From Candidatus Njordarchaeum guaymasense (GTDB lineage: Archaea > Asgardarchaeota > Njordarchaeia > Njordarchaeales > Njordarchaeaceae), in the NCBI GenBank assembly GCA_030587605.1, contig JAUQYT010000340.1, positions 1 to 22,659 on the forward strand: a DNA stretch of 22,659 nt. Direction: 5' to 3'. The translations under genes and the position numbers were made by a program. Below, piece after piece: positions 1 through 8,593 of this stretch. The notes beneath the pieces were generated by a model. The model ran no database searches. It worked only from the letters and a program-made list of their open reading frames with translations, and was not told the DNA's origin. The stretch's first letter is position 1. The number at the start of each line of letters is the position of its first letter.

Positions 1-1
1 A

Positions 2-2986
2 GGTCTTTATAACTTTGGCGAGATTGAGAAGAAATGGCAGCAGTTCTGGCAAGAGCATAAAACATTTAAGGCAAAAGACTGCGATGTTTCCAGGCCCAAA
101 TATTATGTGCTGGATATGTTTCCCTACCCCAGTGGTGTGGGAATACATGCTGGCCATGTAGAAAATTATACTGCCAGCGATATAGTGGCACGCTATAAGA
201 GAATGAGAGGATTCAACGTTCTTTACCCACAGGGCTTCCACTACACTGGAACACCCATCCTGGGCATGGCTAAGAGAGTCGCCAAACAAGACAACGAACT
301 CATCAACGAGTTCAACAAAATCTTTCATATTCCACTTGATGTCATAAGGCGATTTAGCGATCCTCTGACACTAGCCAAGTACTTCCATAATGAGTTAAGA
401 CTTGGAATGAAGGAAATGGGCTACTCAATAGACTGGAGACGAGAGTTCACTACAATAGATCCGATCTATAATAAGTTCATTCAATGGCAGTTCAGGAGAT
501 TAAGTAGCAAAGGTTACCTTGTTAAAGGTACACACCCTGTTGGTTGGTGCCCGTCCGATAACAACCCAGTAGGTCAGCATGATACACAGGGTGATATTGA
601 ACCTGAGATAGCTGAAGTCACCCTGTTGAAGTTTAAACTAAGTAACGGAATAGTGCTTCCAGTAACAACCTACCGCCCAGAAACCATTTTCGGTGTAACC
701 AATATTTGGATTAACCCTGAGGTTGATTACCGCATTGCTGAGGTTGACGGAGAGAAATGGCTGGCCTCTAAAGAATGCTTTGAAAAACTAAAGTATCAAT
801 CCAAGAAGGTTGACATCTCAACACAAGAAACGATGCGTGGAAGCAACTTGGTTGGAGAAGTTGCTTTGAACCTTGAGACGGGAGGGAAGTGCCTTGTTCT
901 TCCAGCGTCATTTGTTGACCCGAAGACAGGTACGGGAGTAGTGATGAGTGTCCCTGGACACGCACCTTACGACTACCTAGCCCTAAGAGACCTGAAAAAG
1001 GCCGACGTCCTAGAACAGTTATCAAAGCAATTCGGATTAGATCCCTCGAAAATCAAGGAGATCTCCCCAATCTCAATTGTTCAGGTCAGCGGATACTCCA
1101 AGTGGCCTGCCGTGGACGTAGTCGAGCGGATGAATGTGAAATCCCAGATAGACCCGAAAGCTGAAGAAGCCACGAAGGAAGTCTATTTGAAAGAGTTCAA
1201 TGAGGGAGCAATGAAAGAGAACACGGGCAAATATGCTGGGATGAAAGTCTCAAAGGCGAAAGATCAAGTCAGGTCCGATCTCGAGAAGAAAGGAACTGCT
1301 GAAAGGTTCTTTGAGCTGACTGGTCCCGTTAGTTGCAGGTGTGGGAGCGAATGCGTAGTCAAAGTTGTTGAGAATCAATGGTTCATCAACTACGGAGACA
1401 CTGAATGGAAGAAAACAGTCAGTCAACATTTCGAGCGAATGCGGATAGTCCCAGACGACCTAAGACAAGAATACAGGAATACTATAGAGTGGCTAAGGTA
1501 CAGAGCATGCGCTAGGCAGTCCGGCTTAGGAACAAAGTTGCCCCAAGCTCCTGAATGGACAATTGAAAGTCTTTCCGATTCGACCATATACATGGCATAT
1601 TACACGATAGCGAAGCACATAAGAGAGCATGACTTGAAGGAAGCACAATTCAATGACAACGTGTTCGATTACGTATTCCTAGGCAAAGGTAACCCGGCCA
1701 AGTTGGTCAGCGAAGTTGGACTGCCCAAGGATGTACTAGAATCTATGAGGAGAGAACTCCTTTACTGGTATCCCTTAGACTCAAGACATTCCGCCACAGA
1801 GCTAATCCCGAACCATCTGACGTTTTTCATCTTCAACCATATAGCCATCTTCCCTGAAGTCCACTGGCCAAGGCAAATCGTGACCAATGGAATGGTGCTA
1901 ATGGAAGGAAAGAAGATGAGCAAATCCATCGGCAACATAATACCCATACGGGACGCTGTCAGGCGCTACGGAGCGGACACAATAAAAATCGCTGTCTTGG
2001 GCTCAGCTGAACTCCTCTCGGACGCAAACTTCAGCAATTCTCTAGCAGATACCATCCGGGAGAGACTTGAGAAATTCTACAACTTCGTAGTCGAAGTCAC
2101 ATCGAAGGAACCCGATGACGAGAAAGGTGCAGGAACCAAACAGTTTCTGCCACTACTGAGCATAGATAGGTGGATGCTTTCCGTCCTGCAATACCGCATT
2201 GCTCAGGCAACTGAAGCTATGGAGAACTGCGAAGTACGGGAAGGCATTCAACAATCATTTTTCCTATTGGACTTGGATCTGAACTGGTATCTCAGAAGAA
2301 TCAGTGCCGAGGGAGTTGACAAAGAAGACATCGACAGAAAGAGAGCCACCGCCGTCAACTACGTTCTGACCAACGTAGTGGACACTTGGATCAAGCTATT
2401 GGCACCATTTGCTCCTCACATTTGTGAGGAGGCTTGGGAGAAGTTCAACGGAAAAGGATTTGTCTCCACCACAAGTTGGCCGTCTCCAAATGAAAAACTA
2501 GTCGACATCGAAGCTGAAGAACAAGAGAACTACGTAATGAAAGTATCAGAGGACACCAGAGAAATAATAAGGGTGACCAGCATCAAACCGAAAAAAATCT
2601 TCTACTACACATCCCCCAAGTGGATGCATGATGTCTACAAGCTAATGTTGGAAACAGTCTCAAAAGGCGAAATCACCAATGTTAGCTCAATAATAAAAGA
2701 GGCTATGTCTAAACCGTATGCCAAGGGCAAGGAGAAAGAAATAGCCAAGTACATCCAGAGCGCATACAGCTCTGTGATAAAAGTTATGCCAAGACATCTA
2801 GTCGAACGCAGAGTCAAAGCTGAGTTTAATGAAAGATCAATACTAGAAGATGCTTTGAAGTTCCTGAAAAACCAATTCCCCGCGGAATTCAGAGTTCTTG
2901 ATGCAGAGGACAAGAACATTTACGATCCCGCAAAGAAGGCGCCTTTTGCTCAGCCTTATCGCCCATCTATATACATCGAGAGCTAG
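2..2986 (+). CDS. leuS: Leucyl-tRNA synthetase, archaeal type (5' end outside window)
   Basis: Class I aminoacyl-tRNA synthetase that charges tRNA-Leu in the cytoplasm. The reading frame is open from base 2, before the first in-window ATG at base 107, and the upstream residues (YNFGEIEKKWQQFWQEHKTF) are typical synthetase N-terminus. The gene is therefore cut by the window edge and only a short N-terminal part is missing. Visible marks are the ATP-binding HxGH motif (HAGHVENY), the CP1 editing-domain segment TTYRPETIFGVTNIWI, a CxC pair in RCGSEC, the KMSKS loop (EGKKMSKSIGN) and an HALGYP-like helical anticodon domain followed by the archaeal/eukaryotic C-terminal extension. About 995 residues are visible, the usual length for archaeal LeuRS. 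A T-rich stretch follows the stop. The identification is secure. Confidence 0.97.
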   Translation, partial: GLYNFGEIEKKWQQFWQEHKTFKAKDCDVSRPKYYVLDMFPYPSGVGIHAGHVENYTASDIVARYKRMRGFNVLYPQGFHYTGTPILGMAKRVAKQDNELINEFNKIFHIPLDVIRRFSDPLTLAKYFHNELRLGMKEMGYSIDWRREFTTIDPIYNKFIQWQFRRLSSKGYLVKGTHPVGWCPSDNNPVGQHDTQGDIEPEIAEVTLLKFKLSNGIVLPVTTYRPETIFGVTNIWINPEVDYRIAEVDGEKWLASKECFEKLKYQSKKVDISTQETMRGSNLVGEVALNLETGGKCLVLPASFVDPKTGTGVVMSVPGHAPYDYLALRDLKKADVLEQLSKQFGLDPSKIKEISPISIVQVSGYSKWPAVDVVERMNVKSQIDPKAEEATKEVYLKEFNEGAMKENTGKYAGMKVSKAKDQVRSDLEKKGTAERFFELTGPVSCRCGSECVVKVVENQWFINYGDTEWKKTVSQHFERMRIVPDDLRQEYRNTIEWLRYRACARQSGLGTKLPQAPEWTIESLSDSTIYMAYYTIAKHIREHDLKEAQFNDNVFDYVFLGKGNPAKLVSEVGLPKDVLESMRRELLYWYPLDSRHSATELIPNHLTFFIFNHIAIFPEVHWPRQIVTNGMVLMEGKKMSKSIGNIIPIRDAVRRYGADTIKIAVLGSAELLSDANFSNSLADTIRERLEKFYNFVVEVTSKEPDDEKGAGTKQFLPLLSIDRWMLSVLQYRIAQATEAMENCEVREGIQQSFFLLDLDLNWYLRRISAEGVDKEDIDRKRATAVNYVLTNVVDTWIKLLAPFAPHICEEAWEKFNGKGFVSTTSWPSPNEKLVDIEAEEQENYVMKVSEDTREIIRVTSIKPKKIFYYTSPKWMHDVYKLMLETVSKGEITNVSSIIKEAMSKPYAKGKEKEIAKYIQSAYSSVIKVMPRHLVERRVKAEFNERSILEDALKFLKNQFPAEFRVLDAEDKNIYDPAKKAPFAQPYRPSIYIES

Positions 2987-3007
2987 GAAGCAAAGAATAC
3001 TCTCGAC

Positions 3008-3030
3008 TTTCCTCTTCTCTTTATTTTATT
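3008..3030 (+). terminator. T-rich stretch after leuS
   Basis: A pyrimidine-rich run with several T clusters begins about 20 bases after the leuS stop. Archaeal RNA polymerase terminates at T-rich tracts without a hairpin, so this is a plausible terminator. No hairpin was seen. Weak evidence based on composition alone. Confidence 0.35.
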
Positions 3031-3046
3031 GATAATTTCGCGCTGA

Positions 3047-3058
3047 GAAATATTAATA
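3047..3058 (+). promoter_or_regulatory. TATA-like element upstream of small zinc protein
   Basis: AAATATTAATAT lies about 40-50 bases before the ATG at 3099. With the usual archaeal spacing of about 25 bases, transcription would start near 3080 and leave a short leader carrying the GAGG ribosome-binding site at 3087-3090. Confidence 0.4.
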
Positions 3059-3098
3059 TCCGTAACAAGAGGTTGTCTCAGATAGCGAGGAATCGACG

Positions 3099-3275
3099 AT
3101 GGTTGCCTGCCCAAAGTGTCACCGAGTCTTTGATCTTTCATACGGAAGAGCATTTGCTTGTAGAGGTTGCCCTTCATCATCGTTTGGATGCAAATATGTG
3201 AAGTGTCCATTCTGCGGTAGTGAATTCCCTGAATCCCAGCTCTCTGAAGAGGATATCAGCGGTGTTCTCCAGTAG
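3099..3275 (+). CDS. Small Cys-rich (zinc-ribbon-like) protein, 58 residues
   Basis: Short gene of unknown function. The start ATG is preceded by GAGG at 3087-3090 with 8 bases of spacing. The protein begins MVACPKCHRVFDLSYGRAFA and has Cys at residues 4, 7, 21, 24, 31, 36 and 39 plus His8. The pairs CPKC, CRGC and CPFC look like knuckles of one or two zinc sites. The C-terminus is acidic. A TATA-like element and a T-rich stretch separate it from leuS, so it is probably transcribed on its own. I do not recognise a named family. The regular Cys spacing, ribosome-binding site and clean start-stop make it a likely real gene. Confidence 0.72.
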   Translation: MVACPKCHRVFDLSYGRAFACRGCPSSSFGCKYVKCPFCGSEFPESQLSEEDISGVLQ

Positions 3276-3468
3276 CGTCGATTATTTGCCACTGCTTTTC
3301 ACCAAAGAAGAATTCTTATCTAATCGAACGCCTTGCTTCTGATTTATTTTTTCAGGTTAAGGATATTCTGCTGATCTTCTCTAGGTATTACTTTTTTCCG
3401 CTACTAGTCAGTGTTCGCATCTTGGAAGCAGAATGAGATATATTGACCTTCTGCCTTCATTAGTACGC

Positions 3469-3476
3469 GGGAGGTG
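3469..3476 (+). promoter_or_regulatory. Strong ribosome-binding site deciding a TTG start
   Basis: GGGAGGTG ends five bases before the TTG at 3482, which fixes this rare start codon for the following gene. Confidence 0.7.
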
Positions 3477-3481
3477 CTTCA

Positions 3482-4258
3482 TTGGACGTAACTTCCGCGA
3501 AAGGTATCATAATCATTAATGGGAGAGCTTACGACGCACAGAAAGTCATCGATGCTTTGGTCGGCACGACATACGTAGATGTGAAGGTCGATGGGACCTC
3601 TCTCGTAATTGGCAACAGTCGTATACAGCCCATAGCAAGGAGTATTCAGGAATTGGCGATGTTACGAACGTGTTTCGGTTCACTAGCGTATTGCTGCAGC
3701 CCAGACAAGAAATGCATGGATAGAGACGGCGCACTCGAACTTCTCAACCTAACAATCGAAGACTATCAACAGATCAAATCAGCTTGCCACCAGATGTTCG
3801 TAGACACATCCAAGAAGATTACCGACCCCTCCTCTCTGAAGAACCAGCTGCTGGCATACCAAGCGACAGGACAAACAGATGAGGAAAGAAGTATTGATCA
3901 AACAAGTCAGCGCAAGACTGACACGAGCTCCTACTATTGGAGATCTAAGGGTTTTGCTGGCAGTGGAGACTCCTCAGACGCTTCATCCTTGGAAGACAAG
4001 TCCTACGGTCCGACTGACTTAAGCCTGATTTTTGGCGATCCCACCAAGAAAGATAGCGTCATATCTCCTAGCAACGAGGATAAGAGAGAAAGAACAGCGA
4101 GTGACTGGATCCATCCAAGTAACATGTCGCCAACGCTCGGTGGCAGAGGAGATGGACGAGAAACAAGATGGGACTCTACAGATCGATGCGTTCACTGCAG
4201 AGCACAGATACCTCTCGGAGCTAGGTATTGTCCAAATTGCGGGGAAAGCGTATACTGA
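3482..4258 (+). CDS. Unknown protein with Cys cluster and C-terminal zinc ribbon
   Basis: 258-residue protein of unknown function starting at TTG behind a strong GGGAGGTG site. Residues 8-50 look like a small beta-rich domain (GIIIINGRAYDAQKVIDAL). Residues 64-81 hold a compact Cys cluster (C64, C71, C72, C78, in CFGSLAYCCSPDKKCMDRD) that could bind metal. Residues 110-235 are rich in Ser, Asp and Thr and probably disordered. The last 23 residues form a classical zinc ribbon with C236, C239, C250 and C253 (CVHC...CPNC). It ends 26 bases before the convergent DNA polymerase gene. I cannot name the family. The layout (structured head, flexible linker, terminal ribbon) suggests a binding or adaptor protein, but that is inference. 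Confidence 0.8.
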   Translation: MDVTSAKGIIIINGRAYDAQKVIDALVGTTYVDVKVDGTSLVIGNSRIQPIARSIQELAMLRTCFGSLAYCCSPDKKCMDRDGALELLNLTIEDYQQIKSACHQMFVDTSKKITDPSSLKNQLLAYQATGQTDEERSIDQTSQRKTDTSSYYWRSKGFAGSGDSSDASSLEDKSYGPTDLSLIFGDPTKKDSVISPSNEDKRERTASDWIHPSNMSPTLGGRGDGRETRWDSTDRCVHCRAQIPLGARYCPNCGESVY

Positions 4259-4284
4259 ATCATCTGCAAGTCACGTAACGATAA

Positions 4285-7200
4285 TTAGTAGAATGCATCT
4301 AATTTTGAGAAGCCCATTATTTCGTGGAATTCGATGCCGAGTGCGTCCAAGACCTGTTCAAATGTTGTTTTAATGTGATCCTTGTACTTCTCCACGTCGA
4401 TCTCGTTTACGCTTGCCTGTTTAACTGGCTTTACGCCTGCCGGCCCCTTGACCTTCACAAAATAGATTATGTCTCCAGCCTTGACTTCTGCTCCGTCCTC
4501 TTGCAGTTGCTTGGCTGCCTTTACATGTTGGGGCGTTGTTTTCTTGTAGTCTTCCAAAGCCTTCGTGAGTTCAATGCGAAACGCCAAATTGTCCAAAGAG
4601 TATTCCCGTTTTTCGAGTTTCCTATAGCATGTACGAGCAATTTCCTTGATTCTCTTCCGTGCCAAGTCGAAGTCTTCTGATGAGTGTACCTGAGCTAAGG
4701 CCTGAACCATTTCCTGAAACGCCTGTTTGAGGAAACCTGGCGTGTTCCTCTTCTTTCCAGTTAACCCCTTTATGTCAACAGTTCCATCTTCGTAGACTCC
4801 CAAGTAGTTCTTCTTTCTCTCGCTTAAAGCCAGGTACCTGTACCTCTTATCTAATTCCAATTCAATTCCCAATTCCACTGCGCTCCACTTAAAAAGCTCT
4901 TTTATCTGAGCCTCGCTTGGGTTCTTCAAGAACACACTATCCGTATTGTGGACAAGTATCATTCCTTCAGCGTCGACAAAATTGTGGGCTCCCTCAACCT
5001 CAATATCGTAAACATAGGGGTGACGATATTTCATTCTGCGTATATCCGTTATTCTGGTTAAACAGAAGTTCTCACCTTCCTTCTCATTGCTTTTGGCTCC
5101 TTGCAGCCTTACTTGAACTACCCCAGGCTTGTCCTTTCGCCGCTTCCAGTATAAGTGCTTGAGTTGCTTCCCAAACTTTGTCTTGCCAAAGTCCAAGGAT
5201 TTGAGGATCAGCTGTACGCCAATCGCCAGATCCAGACTCTTAGTCGCAAATTCAGGAAAAATAGTCCTGTACCCCGGGGCTAGCACTGTATATCCGTCCC
5301 CAGCAAAGTATCCTTCGATGAAAGCTCTCCTTAGGCTTTCCTCAGAACTAAGAATGAAGTTAGGAACCCTCTTGCCAGATGATCGAATTCCACACCCAAA
5401 TGCCTCTGAGAAAAGGGCGATGACAGGAATACCAGAAATACGATAATAGTATATTGGCTTTCCAGTTCTCTTGTCTGTGTTCTCTATGATCTTCAAGTTC
5501 TTTGTCAAGAGTTCATCAAAGTACACCTTTATTCTCTCGATATATCGCCTGTTCTGTCCAGCAAAAGACAGAATATATTTCCTGCCGCTAGTCGTCTTGA
5601 CATCTGAGGTTGAGCCCTCGGCGCAATAGAATCCTAGGATCCAAGCTAGATCAGTCGTCAGTTTGATGAATCTGGGAATTCTTTCGGATTTGGCATTCCT
5701 GCCTCCTATGAACCTCCAATCAACATTAGAAAACAAGGTTAGTCTACGCTCTGAATGGGCATAGTGGATGTGGGATGAGAGACAAACTACGCGCCTATTG
5801 CAATAGGGACATAATCCCTTTTCTCTTGGGAATCTAAGATTGTCCTTCCAAAGCATAACACTGTTCTTGTATCTCCCCCAATTGAGCTTTGCCAAATCAA
5901 AGACATACTTCTCATCATGCATCGACTCAATGATGGGATTCGTTAGAGATATCAGAAGATCTCCCTTCCTCAGCTCTTTGGCATCGCAAAGCTCTATTTT
6001 CCCATCCTTGTAAGCGTAGATTGAATGCTGTGGGGTCACAACAGTTCTACCGTGTTGAGTGACAATCCTCAACATTTGTCCATTATACTTGTGTCTGATC
6101 AACCGTATTATTGGCTGGAATTTGGTCATCTCATTTTCATATGCTAGTGTCCTATACCTGCCAGCTTGATCCATATGCCTGTCGACGAATTCCCCTATTT
6201 GCTGAAGCCAAACATCGCCTTCTGGGGTCTGGACAAAGATCTTCCGATCGTACGCCAGACTATCTCCGTATATCACTTCAACTCCAATCTCTTTCGCCTT
6301 GTCAATGGTCTTCTTTATGGCGTACCTGCCGACGGCGGTAGTGCTTTCTGCTACGGGAGGACAGTAAAGTGGAAATGTCTCCGCGCCGAAAACCCCATAG
6401 CTAGCATTCAAGAAGACTTTCAGTGCTTGGGATACAGCGTCGTAAAGACTTCTTTCATCACTATTCAAGCTCTTGTCTTTGGCCTTGATCTTGAACCATC
6501 TTACTCTTGTATCTCGCAGAAATCCGATTAGGAGTGACGATATTCCACGTTTCTTGATGCAGACCCAGTGAGTGGTCTCTGGGATCTTGTTTCCCTTACA
6601 TTCTTGGTGAGGACACCTTACGGTTTCATAGCTCAGGTTTTTCGTTTTAATTATGCTTGGGTACAGGGACGCAAAGTCGAGTACCGCTACATTGAAGTGC
6701 ACTCCCTTGCGTGGTTCAACTACTATTGCACCTAAGTACTTCTTACCCTTGATCAGGGCCTTTGTGTCAGCCTGCCCTTTTAACTTGGATATGTCTTGAG
6801 GTCTCGGGATTAGGTATCCCTGCGCACGGTGCTCGAAGTAAAACAAGCTCCTAATCCAGGCTGATACAGCTTGCCTTGTCACATCCTCTATTGGTAGATG
6901 CGACAACCTCATAATTAGAAGTATCAGGTTGAGAACAATGTTGCCGTTGAAATGTGTCAGGTTAAATGTTATCTTAGCATCTTGCCACGAGTATTGCACT
7001 AGTTCCTGAGGCGAAAGCTGTATAATGGGTTTAGTGAGCTCCAGCTTCCCTTCTCCTAACAAGGCTCGTGATATAGTGTCCAGTGAGACGTCCCTATACT
7101 TGTTCGAGAAAGCATAAACCTGGATTGAACGGTTGAAGAAGAACTGGTAAAGATCTATGTGTTCTCCATACCTCAACGCTGCTCTTTGTCTTGTCAAGAT

Positions 7201-8373
7201 TATTGGGATCTTCGCCAAGTCCACATTCAGTTTACGTGCTCTATGTGCAAGATAACGCAGGTCAAAGAGGTCTCCATTAAAAGTCACAACTAGGGGATAC
7301 TCGTCTAAGACCCCAAAGGTTTTCTCTATTAGTTTCACTTCGCTGTCAAATAACCTGACCTCAAACTCTCGACTACCAGAGGAATTGGTTAGTGCCTGAT
7401 ACTCATTAGCCTGTTTTTCATTCTTCAGCAGATAGACTTCTTTCAGTCCATCATTTGACGCTAAGGATACTGCAAAGACTTCATGCTCAGCTTTAGTTGG
7501 GTCAGGTATTCGATCCGCTATCGGGGTGTGGACCTCGATGTCAACTGCAACCCGTCTAATATCGGGAGTGGGCTCAATAAAGTATGGAAGTAGACGAGGA
7601 ATCAGCTCTTTGAACTCCTTGGGCTCATCCTTGAATATCTCGGTGAAATCACGCAGTACTCCAGATTGTATCTTTGTGTCCACAGTAAGGAGCTTCCCAT
7701 CCTTGACCCGGTAAGACATCCCCGGAGTGAGTCCTCTATCATATATGTAGCATATGTGGTAGGGTATCTTCGCTTCCCATACATTGTCAGGTATGAGCTC
7801 CCTTATCGAGTCATTCCTACCACCAATAGCCAGCGGATCCGAAGCCACAATCTTGGTAACCTTAGCCTTTCTATCTAACAGAAGATCATACTTGTCGACG
7901 GTTTCGAGATCCTTAAAACCTGGATGATTCATGATATCGCGACGATTTCCCCTGATACTTTGGGGAGAGATATCTGTGAAACAATAAGGAAGATGACCTG
8001 TGTCATCATACCAAAAGTAAAGCTGCTTCTTCTCAGAATCATACAACTTCACGAATGCTTTCCTAGAATCCCCGTCATATCTAACAGATAGAAGAACAGA
8101 CGGCGGAGTATTATTGAGTACGTACCGCTGCCCCCTTATACCCTCAAGCTTAAGCTCAGCCTCTTCCTCCTCAGGCTCGTAGCCGAGATCTTCCTCCGTG
8201 AGGTCAGCTACGAGTTCATCTTCTCCTTCGCGTCGCTTCCTACCACCACTATCCTCATCTGGTGCGTACTCTTTCTCTGTACTTGCAGTCGGCCGGAAAT
8301 AGTTGTCAAGGGTCGGAGTGTCTCCACCCAAATCTACGTAATCATCTCCACTCGCCCATTGTATGCCAGTCAT
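4285..8373 (-). CDS. polB: Family B DNA polymerase interrupted by an intein
   Basis: Replicative or repair DNA polymerase with 3'-5' proofreading. The precursor is 1362 residues; without the intein it is about 923, slightly long for archaeal PolB because of an acidic N-terminal extension. The ATG at 8373 is preferred over the adjacent in-frame TTG at 8376. Exonuclease motifs are intact: Exo I DIE near residue 279, Exo II FNGDLFDLRYL near 365, Exo III YSWQD near 461. Polymerase motif A is LDFASLYPSI near 566, motif B KVFLNASYG near 655, and motif C is YGD|TDS, split by the intein, so activity needs splicing. The protein ends FSKLDAFY, which fits a sliding-clamp (PIP) motif. It is divergent from the enolase-family gene and convergent with the zinc-ribbon gene. 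Confidence 0.96.
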   Translation of the reverse strand: MTGIQWASGDDYVDLGGDTPTLDNYFRPTASTEKEYAPDEDSGGRKRREGEDELVADLTEEDLGYEPEEEEAELKLEGIRGQRYVLNNTPPSVLLSVRYDGDSRKAFVKLYDSEKKQLYFWYDDTGHLPYCFTDISPQSIRGNRRDIMNHPGFKDLETVDKYDLLLDRKAKVTKIVASDPLAIGGRNDSIRELIPDNVWEAKIPYHICYIYDRGLTPGMSYRVKDGKLLTVDTKIQSGVLRDFTEIFKDEPKEFKELIPRLLPYFIEPTPDIRRVAVDIEVHTPIADRIPDPTKAEHEVFAVSLASNDGLKEVYLLKNEKQANEYQALTNSSGSREFEVRLFDSEVKLIEKTFGVLDEYPLVVTFNGDLFDLRYLAHRARKLNVDLAKIPIILTRQRAALRYGEHIDLYQFFFNRSIQVYAFSNKYRDVSLDTISRALLGEGKLELTKPIIQLSPQELVQYSWQDAKITFNLTHFNGNIVLNLILLIMRLSHLPIEDVTRQAVSAWIRSLFYFEHRAQGYLIPRPQDISKLKGQADTKALIKGKKYLGAIVVEPRKGVHFNVAVLDFASLYPSIIKTKNLSYETVRCPHQECKGNKIPETTHWVCIKKRGISSLLIGFLRDTRVRWFKIKAKDKSLNSDERSLYDAVSQALKVFLNASYGVFGAETFPLYCPPVAESTTAVGRYAIKKTIDKAKEIGVEVIYGDSLAYDRKIFVQTPEGDVWLQQIGEFVDRHMDQAGRYRTLAYENEMTKFQPIIRLIRHKYNGQMLRIVTQHGRTVVTPQHSIYAYKDGKIELCDAKELRKGDLLISLTNPIIESMHDEKYVFDLAKLNWGRYKNSVMLWKDNLRFPREKGLCPYCNRRVVCLSSHIHYAHSERRLTLFSNVDWRFIGGRNAKSERIPRFIKLTTDLAWILGFYCAEGSTSDVKTTSGRKYILSFAGQNRRYIERIKVYFDELLTKNLKIIENTDKRTGKPIYYYRISGIPVIALFSEAFGCGIRSSGKRVPNFILSSEESLRRAFIEGYFAGDGYTVLAPGYRTIFPEFATKSLDLAIGVQLILKSLDFGKTKFGKQLKHLYWKRRKDKPGVVQVRLQGAKSNEKEGENFCLTRITDIRRMKYRHPYVYDIEVEGAHNFVDAEGMILVHNTDSVFLKNPSEAQIKELFKWSAVELGIELELDKRYRYLALSERKKNYLGVYEDGTVDIKGLTGKKRNTPGFLKQAFQEMVQALAQVHSSEDFDLARKRIKEIARTCYRKLEKREYSLDNLAFRIELTKALEDYKKTTPQHVKAAKQLQEDGAEVKAGDIIYFVKVKGPAGVKPVKQASVNEIDVEKYKDHIKTTFEQVLDALGIEFHEIMGFSKLDAFY
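4945..6261 (-). mobile_element. Intein with LAGLIDADG homing endonuclease in PolB motif C
   Basis: A 439-residue protein insert between the Asp and Thr of the polymerase YGDTDS motif, the known pol-c insertion site. It starts with Ser (SLAYDRKIF), ends with VHN, and is followed by Thr as the +1 extein residue, which gives a complete set of splice residues. Block B carries the TxxH motif (TPQHS), and the C-terminal block reads YDIEVEGAHNFVDAEGMILV. Two dodecapeptides, LAWILGFYCAEGS and AFIEGYFAGDG, keep their acidic catalytic residues, so the homing endonuclease may still be active. Between block B and the endonuclease lies a CxxC...HxHxxxH segment (CPYCNRR...HIHYAH) that looks like a small zinc finger. 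Confidence 0.95.
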
Positions 8374-8593
8374 CAATCAATGAAAATAACCTTGTTGATA
8401 ACTCTTTTTTTTGAGATCATGTAATCGGAAAAGAAACCTGTCGACTAAGTACATAAATATGAGAAACCCTTAAAGTTATCTGATTGATCAGAATTGAGAA
8501 TGACAGACTCTGCGTAAGAAATCAGATTATTAAGAGAACAATGGGAGAGATAAAGAGGAAGGCTGCAGTCATCTATGGCAGTTGGTGTTCAAG

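Noticed and set aside
8404..8411. Run of eight T as a terminator
   Set aside because: It lies in a divergent promoter region with no transcript ending on the plus strand there.
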